Source of the DNA: Clavaria fumosa
Taxonomy: Eukaryota > Basidiomycota > Agaricomycetes > Agaricales > Clavariaceae
DNA length: 64,000 nucleotides
Reading direction: 5' to 3'
Assembly: GCA_951802425.1 (NCBI GenBank)
Contig: OX637804.1
Span: 2,728,001-2,792,000, forward strand
Of the stretch, positions 52,405 through 62,281 are shown piece after piece. Every line of letters begins with the position of its first letter. Within the stretch, counting starts at the first letter, position 1. The position numbers were made by a program, and so were the translations under genes. The notes below the pieces were generated by a model. The model searched no databases. It was not told the DNA's origin and saw nothing but the letters and a program-made list of their open reading frames with translations.

Positions 52405-52774
52405 TAATACCAAGATCTGCCCATCTGCCCTAGCCCTGTGTCCTAACCCAGCTAGCCTGGACCTTTAATTTCAAACTGTGACACATTGTCACAGCTCAGC
52501 CCCTATCATCCTCTTCTCCTTTTCCTTGCCTGTGGTGTGTAACAGAACCACACAAAATTTTTACTGTGTGTAGATACACATGACCCAACCTGGAGGATGA
52601 CTACTGTGACCCTCTCTGAGTGATACCAAGTGCCCAGCAACACTGCCCACCACTCACTCAAGGCCTGGAACTTTATGTTCCAGTGCCATAGAATGATGCT
52701 GGACCTAGCTGTTGCCCTTCAATGGGCAGAAAAGGAACTTCTGTATTTTCCTCTAATCCCTTCACCTCCTGTTT

Positions 52775-52905
52775 ATGGCAAACCTGACTACCTATGCTAC
52801 AGACCTGGTGAAGGTCCTCTTTGCTCTGAGCACAATTGCTGGAGAAGGATTTGCTGCAGAATGGGCAAATATGAAGGCATCCTGGGTAATGGTGAGGCCA
52901 GAACC
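52775..52905 (+). pseudogene. Ty3-C gag, 5' fragment (older copy)
   Basis: ATG 52775 opens MANLTTYATDLVKVLFALST, colinear with the gag of the nested element (MANPTTYATDLVKVL). An in-frame stop lies a few codons upstream in both copies, supporting this start. The gene is split at GAACC (52901-52905) by insertion of the minus-strand copy and resumes at 58341. Confidence 0.88.
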
Positions 52906-53196
52906 TATCAGACTGGGTCTCACACAACTTAAGTGTAAGGTCATGACAACAATACTAAGATAAGGGGAAAAGGGTACAAGAATGGAAAAGACGTAGTATA
53001 TATAGCGAACGCTTCGGCATTTGCCGGCGTTCCCATGCTCGGACCTCTCAGATCACGTGACTCGCCCAGGCCCAAGTCATGTGATCTCCCAATTATGTAA
53101 TCTTCCACCACAGGTCATGTGACCTTCCAACAATCTTCTCTAATTTCTCCACAACTCCTCTTTTTTTTGGGATGGCTTAGGTAAGCAATCCTAACA
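52906..53196 (-). repeat. 3' LTR of nested Ty3-C
   Basis: 291 bp. Its left edge abuts the GAACC duplication exactly, which fixes the LTR boundary at TATCAG (CTGATA on the coding strand). Confidence 0.93.
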
Positions 53197-53211
53197 TCAC
53201 CCCCCTCTTAA
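53197..53211 (-). promoter_or_regulatory. polypurine tract
   Basis: Coding-strand TTAAGAGGGGGGTGA lies directly before the 3' LTR and overlaps the pol stop codon (TAA at 53208-53210). It would prime plus-strand DNA synthesis. Confidence 0.85.
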
Positions 53212-53774
53212 GGCTGGGCGTCTCGACCAGCTAGCTTGGCCTTGTCAGGGTGGGCAAGGAAGAAGTCCCAGAGCAGCAGCGTTATGTTGGTGAAGTTCCT
53301 ACGGGGCTCCCAAGTGTTTTCCTCCACTGGGTATCCCAACCACTTCACCAAGTACTTCACCCCACACCCCACCTTCTTGACATCAAGGATTGCCTCCACA
53401 TCGTACTCCAGGTGGTCATCTTCAATTGTAGGGGGTGGAGGGGGAGGTAGATTCTGGGAAGGGAAGGAAGGGGGATGGTATGGCATCAACAGCAACTCGT
53501 TGAAGACCCGATGGATGCGCCAGGCCCGAGGGAGCTTGAGGTGATACCCAGCAGGTCCCACCTTCTCCTCAACTGCGAAGGGGCCTACTCTCCTGTTGTC
53601 AAGCTTTTTAGAGGGCCAGTCCATTTTCAGGTTTCTAGTATCCAGCCAGACCAGATCTCCCTCAGAGTACTTCTGACTCGGGCGTTTCCCCTTATCGTAG
53701 CTCTTCTTCATCACTGCCACCACTTTCTCCATTGCCTCCTTGGCTGCTCTTCGGGACTCCATGAGCTTAGCCAT
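53208..53774 (-). pseudogene. Ty3-C pol C-terminus: GPF module and chromodomain
   Basis: C-terminal end of integrase, one frame away from the main integrase frame; a single-base shift near 53785 separates them (the shared protein would run through ADEWMAKLMESR). Residues about 61-82 hold the GPY/F module (RRVGPFAVEEKVG, YHLKLP), and about 123-165 a chromodomain (EYDVEAILDV, YLVKWLGYPVEENTWEP). Tyr124, Trp145 and Tyr148 sit where HP1-type chromodomains form the aromatic cage for methylated H3K9. In chromoviruses this domain directs insertion into heterochromatin, in keeping with a nest of insertions beside a satellite array. The frame ends at the polypurine tract. Confidence 0.9.
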
Positions 53775-55294
53775 CCACTCATCTGCTGGTTCACCTCAGA
53801 AGGTGGGCGGAGTCCCCCATTCCACAGGTGTCGTCCATAATCAAGGAAGAAAGGCGTCTGTCCTGTCGCGGAGTGCTCACGATTGTTAAGAGCAAACTCA
53901 GCAGTTGACAACCACTCGGCCCAATCATCCTGGAGGTGGTCCACATAGGCCCGGAGATAGATCTCCATCTCCTGATTCGCCCGCTCCGTCTGCCCATCAG
54001 TCTGTGGGTGGAAGGCCGTACTTGGGTTTGCCTTTACTCGGATCATAGAGTAGAACTCCTTCATAAACCGAGACACAAACTGGGAGCCTCGGTCACTCAC
54101 AACCTTATGAGGGACTCCATGGTCATGAAACACTCGATCTTGGAGGAGATGCGCTGCTCCAAGTCCCGTGAGGTCGAGCCCGATCGCTTCGAGCAGTGTC
54201 CATTTTGTGAACTTGTTGACGATGACAAGGATGGCATTATGTCCATGGGAGAGGGGGAGGGGACCAACTATGTCCCATGAGATCACTGACCAGGGACCAT
54301 CGGGAACTGGATGGGGGTGCAGTGGGGCAGCACACTTGGTACAGTCAGGCTTTGTCCTCTGGCATGTCTCACACCCCTGGGCATACTGATCCACATCCTT
54401 CACCATGTCCGGCCACCAATAACCCTTCACCAGTGCCGCTCTCAACTTCCGGGGTCCAGGGTATCCAGCAGCAGGGAGGTCATGCTCAAACTCAAGGACA
54501 GCCTCACGAGCTCCTAGGGGGACCCAAGTGACTATCCCCTTTCGCCAGAGTCCAGCACGATCTCGTGTCCACTCGTCATCAAGCTCCTCTGGCTTCTGTA
54601 TGTGTACCGCGCTATTTTTCTGGAGTAGCATCTCCATTTCTGATGTGAATGACACACAGACTTCCGTTTCCAGGAAAACCTGCACTGGTGCATCCTCCTC
54701 CACCATCTCTCCATAGTCTGGTCTCCAGGAGAGTGCATCTGCCTTCATATTCGACTTGCCAGTGCAATACTTTATCTCAAAGTCAAAGCACTGGAGCTCT
54801 CCAACCCAACGGACCTGCCTCGGTTTCAACTTCTGGGGCTTCTGGAAGTACTGGAGGTTTGCATGGTCTGTCCATATCTCAATTGTCTCATCTGCTCCAA
54901 TGAGGTATGCCCGCCACTCACGAAGTGCCCGAATCACAGCCAAGAACTCCTTGTCATACACATCGTAGTTCTTCTCAGCTGCAGTGAGGGCCTTGGAGAT
55001 ATAGTCAACAACTCTCCAGGTTCCATCCATCTGCTGCTGTGAGAGCACTCCACCAGTCACCAGGTTACTTGCATCTGTCTCTACCTTCCATCTCCCTTTG
55101 TCCTGAGGCAGAGCCAAGACCAGGGCCGATACAAGTGCCTGATGGAGATCTCGGAAGGCTGCTTCCTCCTCCTCCTCCCATTTCCATGGAACATTCCCAG
55201 TCAGCCGGAAGAGTGGCTTTGCCTGAGCAGAAAGATTTGGGATGTGCTGGCAGAGGTAGTTCAACATCCCATTGAACATCTGGACATCCTTCAC
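53711..55294 (-). pseudogene. Ty3-C pol: RNase H and integrase
   Basis: A 527-residue open frame without its natural start. It begins in the RT thumb/connection (MFNGMLNYLCQHIPNLSAQA). RNase H catalytic residues are all present: ETDAS (D74), DKEF (E116), WTDH (D143), ADALSW (D186). Integrase zinc finger: H271 and C308/C311 are kept, but the second His is Tyr278 (GYPG for GHPG). Catalytic core: D341 (SWDIVGPLP), D401 (VVSDRGSQF) and E437 (TDGQTERAN), with exactly 35 residues between the last two, so the DD35E triad is complete. The frame runs out of phase after about residue 500, near 53785, and the real C-terminus continues in the neighbouring frame. It is part of the gag-pol polyprotein and well preserved apart from that shift. 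Confidence 0.93.
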
Positions 55295-55489
55295 ATTCCT
55301 AGGACGTGGCCAATCTCAGACTGCTGCACCCTTGGCCAGATCATGCTCTAGTCTGTTGTGGGAGATCTTCATCCCCAGGAAGATGATCTCACTCTTCTCA
55401 AACTCGCATTTACTGAGTTTGAGACACAACCCATTCTCTCCAAGCTTCCTCAAGACCCGATCCATCCAGTACCAGTAGTCCACAGGGTG
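55295..55489 (-). pseudogene. Ty3-C damaged RT segment
   Basis: The coding strand reads YWYWMDRVLRKLGENGLCLK, then SKCEFEKSEIIFLGMKIS, the part of RT that follows the catalytic centre. It is bounded by an in-frame TGA near 55490 and another near 55320 (GCAGTC TGA GAT, where Arg CGA would fit). The preceding 60-70 residues of a normal RT, including the VMPFGL and YxDD motifs, are missing. Confidence 0.8.
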
Positions 55490-56399
55490 TCAGGAAGGCG
55501 CAGCGGTGCTGGTGCTTGGGCCAGACCTGCATGGATGGGAAACCTCCTTTGCATCAATCTTAGAGTAGATCAATGCTCCCTTAAGCACATCCACTGTGTC
55601 TCGGATGCGGGGAAGGGGGTACTTGTCCTTGACCAGGTGTGCATTCAGCCTCGAGTAGTTGATAATTGGCCACAGCTTGTCCTTCTCATGTTTGAAGAAG
55701 AAGGGGCTGGCATACGGGGATTTCGAGGGCTGGATTCGTCCAGAAGCAAGCTGCTCATCCACCCAACACTTCATCTCCACCATCTCCTGCTGTGTCAGTG
55801 AGTATAGCTTGGAGGAGAGGTGCTCTGGGTCCTTTTTGAACTCGATTTTAATATCAAAGTCTGGTCGGGAGCAGGGAAGCTCATCCCACTTCGCTTCACT
55901 AAAAACCAAAGGGTAGCAGCTGGGCCAATCAGGGGTAGGGCCAGAGTTGGGAAAACAGGTGTCCGGAATACTCATGGATGCGAGGGTACTCGTTTTCGGG
56001 GGTGCAGGGGCTCGAGGGGATGGGGAACACTGTGGGGGGCAGCAGGTAAGGCTCAGCTCTGCCTTCTTCCAGTCAATGTCAGGGTTGTGTCGCTTGAGCC
56101 AGTCATGCCCAAGGATGACCTTGTGGGATTGGATCTTTCCCAGCAGCAAATGGACCCATTCACGATGGTCGCCCACCTTCACCAGCAGCTCAATTCCAAA
56201 GCGGATTTTACCCTCTCTGTTCTGTGACCCATCCACATTGTACATCGTGATCAGGTTCAGCAAGGGAGATGGCTCCAGGCCCACTCTTTTCACCCACTCC
56301 AAATCCATGAAACAGTTGGTGCATCCTGAGTCAACAAGGGCCTTCATCATAGCCCACTTGCCAGTGCTGAGGGCCTCCAAGTGCACCTGGATGGCTAGC
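55490..56399 (-). pseudogene. Ty3-C pol: protease and RT fingers
   Basis: Continues in the same frame as gag after a single TGA (about 56402-56404). Protease: LVDSGCTNCFMD (DSG active site, about residue 19 of the open frame) and VILGHDWLKRHNPDIDW. RT N-terminus: LYSLTQQEMVEMKCWVDEQL, PSKSPYASPFFFKHEKDKLW, NYSRLNAHLVKDKYPLPRIR and ALIYSKID. Immediately after SKID the normal RT sequence ends and a short unrelated stretch leads to a stop. There is no Met codon near the frame start, so protease and RT could only be made by reading through the TGA. Confidence 0.9.
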
Positions 56400-56401
56400 T
56401 C

Positions 56402-57355
56402 TCATGGCACACATTTCTCCACCTCTGGCTGCACCTTGGTTGGGTGCTCTGCCAGTCTCACTTCCTCTTTCACCTCAGCCCCAATTCGGGTATGTCTCCG
56501 CTGCAAGATAGTATACTTCGGTATACTTGCTGTGGGCACAGGGATGGAATGGGGGCTGGAACGACTCTTCTCTCCAGCCAGAGTCCTCCTTTTTCTCTCA
56601 AGTGGCTCCAGTTTTGCTTGGAGCAATGCAATCTCTCTCTGGTAGTCCTCTGTTGTTTGGGGGGTACCTGGCACTCCACAGGTTCGGGCTCTTGGGACCT
56701 GCAGATGCATGTCAGGCAGGGGGCAGAAACGGATGGCATGCCCAATCTGGTGGCATCGGAAACAACGTCTCTCATCAGCAGGGGCACATCCATGGCCCAT
56801 GGCCACATTCAGAGGGTGCGAGAGGGCCGCGGCAGGTCGCGAAAGGGTCGCGGTGGGTTGCACGGGGGTTGCAATGGGTCGCTGTGTCCGTTCCATGACT
56901 ATCGCATCAAATCGCCTTTGCTGGGCATCCAGTCTTTCTGCCAGCACTTTCCATTCTCCATAAGTCTCTGGCATTGGGGAGACACCATAGATCCTCTCCA
57001 CCAACCTCCTACTCAGGTTCAACTCCAGCCAATGGACCAGGATTCCTGAGTCCTTCTCTGCACTCAACTCCACCCGTCGGAACAGCATCTCGAATCTCGC
57101 AAAGAACTCTGGTGCCGTCATGGCACCCTGTTTCAACCCTGCAATATCGGCAAGGGCAGTCGCACGGTTGTTCGGGTCATCAAATGCCTGCTTCATCTCC
57201 TCCACAAACTCCACCCAGGTTCCGGCCTTGCCACTACCCAGGATCTCTTCCACTTTCATATTCGCCCATTCAGCAGCAAATCCATCTCCAGTAATTTTGC
57301 TCAAAGCAAGGAGGACCTTCACCAGGTCTGTAGCATAGGTAGTCGGGTTCGCCAT
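56402..57355 (-). CDS. Ty3-C Gag, 317 aa
   Basis: Structural Gag of a chromovirus. I start it at ATG 57355 (MANPTTYATD) because the older plus-strand copy shares this Met and both have an in-frame stop shortly upstream. The capsid-like domain spans about residues 40-150 (WVEFVEEMKQAFDDPNNRAT, FFARFEMLFRRV, WLELNLSRRLVERIYG). One CCHC zinc knuckle, CFRCHQIGHAIRFC (CX2CX4HX4C), lies at about 198-211. A short predicted coiled coil follows (TEDYQREIALLQAKLEPLER). It ends in TGA in the context CCA TGA GAG CTA, with pol continuing in the same frame. The frame is intact. Confidence 0.92.
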   Translation of the reverse strand: MANPTTYATDLVKVLLALSKITGDGFAAEWANMKVEEILGSGKAGTWVEFVEEMKQAFDDPNNRATALADIAGLKQGAMTAPEFFARFEMLFRRVELSAEKDSGILVHWLELNLSRRLVERIYGVSPMPETYGEWKVLAERLDAQQRRFDAIVMERTQRPIATPVQPTATLSRPAAALSHPLNVAMGHGCAPADERRCFRCHQIGHAIRFCPLPDMHLQVPRARTCGVPGTPQTTEDYQREIALLQAKLEPLERKRRTLAGEKSRSSPHSIPVPTASIPKYTILQRRHTRIGAEVKEEVRLAEHPTKVQPEVEKCVP

Positions 57356-58039
57356 AAACAAGAGGTGAAGTGATCAGAGGAATGTACAGAAGTTCCTTTT
57401 CTGCCCATCAAAGGGGGCAACAGATAGGTCAAGCCTCATAGGTTGGGCTACAGGTGGGGCAACATGGTCTGCCATCACAGGCCCTGGATGCTGTAAATAA
57501 AGTTCCAGGCCTTGGGCACTCAGGATTTCTTTGATCTCTTAACAGTCCTGTTCTCTTAGGCTGCTCTTCTGTGTACTTATGTACCTATAGAACTCTTATT
57601 CTATGAAACTTTTGTTAACGTGGGGCCTGAATGGTGTCCCAGGTGGTCGCTCCACAACTCCTAATGAGTTGCCCGTGCACCTTTCTGACAATGGTCACAG
57701 AGCAAGGGCCCTGTCCACTGGACCAGGAAACTACAGAAAGACTATGTAGGGGCCTTTCCTTGCCCTGTACACTACACGATTCACTGGTACGTAGTTGTAA
57801 AACAAAGTTCCGGGCCTTGGGCACTCGGTATCACTTGGGAAGAGTCACAGTAGACTTCCTCTGGGTCTGGTCACGTGTATCTACACACAGTAAAAATTTT
57901 GCGTGGTTCTGTTACACACTGCGGGCAGGGTAAAGGAGAAGAGGATGATAGGGGCTGAGCTGTGACAACGTGTCACAGTTTGAAATTAAGGGTCCAGGCT
58001 AGCCGGGTTAGGACATGGGGCTAGGGCGGACAGGCAGAT
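57356..58039 (-). other. 5' leader of nested Ty3-C
   Basis: About 680 bp between the primer site and gag. Short frames only. Parts (for example GTGTAGATACACGTGACC on the coding strand) are conserved with the leader of the older copy at 52545-52620. Confidence 0.75.
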
Positions 58040-58049
58040 CTTAGTATTA
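58040..58049 (-). promoter_or_regulatory. putative self-priming primer binding site
   Basis: Coding-strand TAATACTAAG directly follows the 5' LTR. Nine of its bases (AATACTAAG) are perfectly complementary to CTTAGTATT inside the LTR (58095-58103), about 38 bases downstream of the TATA box, where the transcript should start. Tf1/sushi-type chromoviruses prime with their own RNA 5' end in this way. No tRNA-like TGG site is seen. Confidence 0.65.
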
Positions 58050-58340
58050 TATCAGACTGGGTCTCACACAACTTAAGCGTAAGGTCATGACAACAATACT
58101 AAGACAAGGGGAAAAGGGTACAAGAATGGAAAAGACGTAGTATATATAGTGAACACTTCGGCATTTGCCGGCGTTCCCACGCTCGGACCTCTCGGATCAC
58201 GTGACACACCCAGGCCCAAGTCATGTGATCTCCCGATTATGTAATCCTCCACCACAGGTCATGTGACCTTCCAACAATCTTCTCTAATTTCTCCACAACT
58301 CCTCTTTTTTTTGGGATGGCTTAGGTAAGCAATCCTAACA
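58050..58340 (-). repeat. 5' LTR of nested Ty3-C
   Basis: 291 bp, ending at 58340 beside GAACC (58341-58345). It contains the TATA box and the inferred transcript start. Confidence 0.93.
58141..58148 (-). promoter_or_regulatory. TATA box of the Ty3-C LTR
   Basis: TATATATA on the coding strand (CACTATATATACTACG), about 38 bases before CTTAGTATTGTTGTC, the inferred start of the RNA. The same spacing is kept in the 3' LTR. Confidence 0.65.
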
Positions 58341-59520
58341 GAACCTGGGCAGAATTTGTGGATGAGATGAAGCAGGCATTTGATAACCCAAATGACTGTG
58401 TGACTGCCCTTGTAGATGTTGCAGGGTTGAAACAGGCATGATGGCACCAGAGCCCCTTGGGAAGTTTGAGATGCTGTTCTGACAGGCAGAGATGAGTGAA
58501 GAGAAGGACTCAGGAATCCTAGTCCATTGGCTGGAGTTGAGCCTAAGTAGGAGGTTGGTGGAGAGGATCTATGGTGTCTCCCCAATGCCAGAGACTTATG
58601 GAGGATGGAAAGTGCTGGCAGAAAGACTTGATGCCCAACAAAGATGACTTGATTGGATAGTTGCAGAGTGAAATCCATGACCTGCTGCAACCTTTTCACA
58701 ACCTGCAGCGACCCCTCTGCTGCATACTCCAGATGTGGCCATGGGCCAAGGATGGGCCCCTGCGACTGAGAGACATTGCTTCTGATGCCACCAGGATGGG
58801 CACATTGTCCATTTCTGCCCCCTGCCTGACATGTGTCTGCAGGTCCTGAGAGCCCAAGCCCAAGCAGTGGCCAGTATTCCCCAAGCTGCAGAGGAATATG
58901 AGAAAGAGATTGCATGGCTCCAAGCCTGCCTGGAGCTGTATGAGAGAGAGAGGAGGGCTCCTGCTGGGGAGAAGAACTGTGCCAGCCCCCATTCCATCCC
59001 TGTGCCTGCTGCAAGTATACTATCTTGCAGCATTTCAGCAGAGACATACATAAATTGGGGCTGAGGTGAAGGAGGAAGTGAGCCAAGGTGCAGCCAGAAT
59101 TGGGGAAACAAATGCCTGAGCTCTCCATCCAGGTGCACCTGGAGGGCTCTCAGCACTGGCAAAGGAGCCACTATGAAAGTCCTTGTCAACTCAGGTTGCA
59201 CCAACTGCTTCATGGATCTGGAGTGGGTGAAACAAGTGGGACTAGAGCCATCTCCCCTGCAGCACCCAATCACAATGTACAATGTGGATGGGTCGCAGAA
59301 CCAAGAGGGTAAAATCCAGTTTGGAATTGAGCTGCTGATGACAATTGGAGACCATTGTGAGTGGATCCATTTCCTGCTAGGAAAGATCCAATCCCACAAG
59401 GCCATCCTTGGGCATGACTGGCTAAAGTGACACAACCCAGATGTTGATTGGAAGAAGGCAGAGCTGAGCCTTACCCACTGCCCCCCACAGTGTTCCCTGT
59501 CCCTGTGAGCTGCCACACCC
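58341..59520 (+). pseudogene. Ty3-C gag-protease, remainder of the older copy
   Basis: Resumes gag after the nested insertion (TWAEFVDEMKQAFDNPND) and runs colinear with 57240-56020 of the younger copy through LVHWLEL.LSRRLVERIYGV, the degraded zinc-knuckle region and the coiled coil (EYEKEIAWLQACLELYERER). It reaches the protease at 59173-59430. There the active site is NSG for DSG, and the Arg of HDWLKR is TGA. Many stops and shifts coincide with CpG sites of the younger copy. Inactive. CACCC at 59516-59520 is the target duplication of LTR-B copy 3. Confidence 0.9.
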
Positions 59521-60962
59521 TGTTAGGGCCTGTCCTGTCTTGTAAATAATACTGAAGGTTGACTTGTTGGTGACTGATCCTGGAAACTCACTAAGACCAG
59601 TCAACTGTTGAGCACAGTTGAAAATGCTTGGTCCCGGAAGGTCGTGAGGATGTCTGAAAGGTGTAAGAATGGAAATAGACAAGTAGGGAGAAGGGAGATG
59701 CCACTGGAAAGGTCGCAAAGTTGGTAAACAAAGTGTAGAGAAGGAAAAGGACAAGTTGAGAGGAGAGGTACATCACTGGGAAGGTTGCGAAGTCAACCAA
59801 CAAAGTGTAAAGAAGGAAATAGATGAGGTGGGAGAAACAGATGTTATTGAGAAGGTCGCAGGTAGTCATGACAGTGTCAAGAGATGTGTCAGTGAAGGTG
59901 ATGACTTTGCCAACTGATGGATGAACCTGTAGGGTTCTAAGAATCAGTACCAAGACGAAGTAAAGGAAATTCTTAAGCATGCAACTTGTATGAGCATGGA
60001 GGATGAAGTTAGAGAGAAACAGAGTGGTCTTGGTGTTGCTGAGGTCACCAAGTGAGACAAGACCTATCAATCACAGTGGTCCCAAGCTCAAAGGGCGTAA
60101 TAGCCTCAAGCTTAAACCAGTGTGTGTCAATATCAAGTCTAGAGTACCATAAGTACATGTGAGACTTTATATATGTGCATACAGGAAGTATAATAGAAAA
60201 GGAAAGGTGCAGAGGTTGCCAAGCAACAAGACTATAGTAGTAGTACAGGGTAGACCTAGTCGTGAAATGACCATGCACATTCTCTACTAAGGTCATGAGG
60301 GGTAGGGAAGACATAAGTAAGGTCACAAATGTGACCAGTCATGGGTTGTGACCTAGCTAGATAAGCATATGTGTAACTATAACTATGGGGGTATCTTCAG
60401 ATCATAAGTATCACAGTTATAGATTACTGAGGGCAAGTAGGGGAGTATAATTTGGAGGTATATATGACGACTGTCAGTGGCGCATTTGGTCATTAAGGTT
60501 GCAAGGTCATGCAAGCAATCATGTGGGTGATGCTAGTGGCACAGGTGACTTTAGGTGGGAAGTCACATGGGTAATGTCAGTAATGCGAGTAACATGAGTG
60601 GCACTGGTGATGTCACAGTAATGTCGGTGATGCTGGTAGTGCTGGTGACAGTGGTAGCACCAGTGGTGTCATGTGGCGGGTCATGTGCCAGATGAAGAGA
60701 TTGCAGAACTGCATGTCGTGCATCAATATGGTGGGTTCAGATGAAGTATATGTGTGGGGTGAGGCAGAGAGAGGTGTTGCGAGTATGGTATGGTGGTTGC
60801 GAGTGTCGTGTGAATGTGGGGGAGGTCGGAGGGGCTCCCAGAAGGGAACAGCAGGTTCCGGAAGTGTGTAGAGGGGCTCATGAGGTTATAGAGGGCTGTC
60901 AAGAGGTTTGTAGGTGTCGGTAAAGTTGGCTTGGGCAAAGGAAAAATGAATGGGTCCTGACA
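59521..60962 (+). mobile_element. LTR-B copy 3, solo LTR (1442 bp)
   Basis: TGTTAGGGCCTGTCCTGTCT to GGGTCCTGACA, flanked by CACCC on both sides (59516-59520 and 60963-60967). The Ty3-C sequence on the two sides is colinear with the younger copy (CTGCACCCCCGAAAACGAG there), proving a simple insertion. CpG-poor like copy 2. Confidence 0.95.
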
Positions 60963-61018
60963 CACCCCTGAAAACAAGTACCCTCACATCTGCAAGTATT
61001 CCAGACACCCATTTTCCC
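60963..61018 (+). pseudogene. Ty3-C protease-RT linker, last piece of the older copy
   Basis: Translates as PLKTSTLTSASIPDTHFP, matching PPKTSTLASMSIPDTCFP in the younger copy. Similarity stops at about 61018; the rest of that copy is gone. Confidence 0.82.
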
Positions 61019-62281
61019 AAAGGAGAGCCACACCTCTTGGGGAGCAACAGCTCCCCAACCTCTATAAACTCCCTCATGGGAGGTGCAACTACTCTCATCA
61101 TTGCCAGCAGCAATGTCTGGTACAATGGATAGGAGGGTACTCCCCCTCCTGTGACTTCTGAGGGTCCTGTCCTCAGGGATGGGTCACCCATCCCTCTGCT
61201 CTCTTGCAACATCTGCCCTTGCAGATGGCAGGCTACCTGGTCTGCTGATTTCTCGACCCTGGCAGGAACTCTCCAGTTCCTCACCAGCCAGTCCTCAACT
61301 GGCATAGGCGGCTTAGCTGCTGCAGCATTCTTCTGGGCCTCATTGCATCTTCATCATGGCAGTCATATTGTAATTGCTGTCAGGTGCTCCATGATGCACC
61401 TATTGGTTGAGGGCAATCACCTCCTCAACTGTCTTCAACTTGACAACCCATGCACCAGGTTTCATGGACACCCCAGATGGCCAAGGGTAGCCATCTGGAG
61501 CTCTGTCTGGTTGAGGGGCATTAAAGGGATAACCCCTTGTCAGAGGTGTGAGAACCATCTCTGAGAAAGTTTATTTATGCCTCAGTGAGGCATCAGGATT
61601 CTGCTGACTGACACCAGCAGGTGGAAGAGGGGGATATCCCTCTTCAAAACTCATGGGGACATCAATGTCCCCTGTAGGCAGTGCTATGTCCGCATACAAG
61701 ACAGTGGTGCGGGCCCATTTTGGGTCCCACTCCAAGGGGTCCCTTTCAGGTCCCTTTCCCTTTGCTGTGGTTCACAGTGCGGCAAGTTCCTCGCCAACCT
61801 TTCTGTCAAGGAGAGAATCTTCTCCTGTGCCCCTCTAAGGTCTTCTTCGACCTTGTCCAAATTATCATAAGCTTTTTCAAGCTTTTGCTGATGAACACAA
61901 AGGGCACTGCCCTTCTCATTATCCTTGCACAAGTCTTCCAGCTTGCACTGCATCACCTCGAGCCCCAGCCCGAGTTTGTGCTTAGCACTTTCCTGCACTT
62001 CCTTAAGTGTTTGCTGAAACACTTCATCCAAGTGCAACAGCAACTCAAAGATGTGACAATGGAACCTGATGCACTGAGGGCACCAGGATCTGTGAGTGAT
62101 CGCATGAATTATGTGGTCTTGGACCCAGGGGAGGGCCTCCTCCCCTTGTGACAATAACGGCTGGGACAACCCAGCCATTCTGATGATGCTCATCAGCAAT
62201 GAGTTTCCTGGTGCAAGGCCAGGGACAGCAGCAGCAGGGATAGCATGAGGAGATGGGGTCTCCCCATCGGATCATCCATGG
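61019..62281 (-). pseudogene. gag-like coiled-coil region (family D)
   Basis: On the minus strand a good start context (ACCATGGATG at about 62281) leads, through several frame changes, into a 171-residue frame (62199-61684) with a CX2CX3HXH motif (CPQCIRFHCH) and a long Glu/Lys/Leu-rich predicted coiled coil (EVFQQTLKEVQESAKHKLGL, KLEKAYDNLDKVEEDLRGAQ). Further down, 61560-61020 contains NAPQPDRAPDGYPWPSG and VEDWLVRNWRVPARVEKSAD. I do not recognise a named family. Position and composition suggest the Gag of a fungal Ty3 element, but no zinc knuckle is seen. It is broken by stops and shifts and ends where the Ty3-C fragment begins. Confidence 0.45.

Larger units (their letters stand above)
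52906..58340 (-). mobile_element. Ty3-C chromovirus, full-length but RT-defective, nested in an older copy of itself
   Basis: 291-bp LTRs at 52906-53196 and 58050-58340, both from TGTTAGG to CTGATA on the coding strand. The target duplication GAACC is at 52901-52905 and 58341-58345. Order on the minus strand: 5' LTR, primer site, leader, gag, in-frame TGA, protease, damaged RT, RNase H, integrase, GPF module, chromodomain, polypurine tract, 3' LTR. The LTRs differ at about ten positions, seven of them CG versus TG or CA. Defects: RT core deletion, in-frame stops near 55320 and 55490, and a frameshift near 53785. Confidence 0.95.

Noticed and set aside
57910..58340. A 431-bp LTR ending TGTAACA for Ty3-C
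   Set aside because: The TG...CA ends looked attractive, but the other LTR stops at 52906 exactly beside the GAACC target duplication, fixing the LTR at 291 bp.
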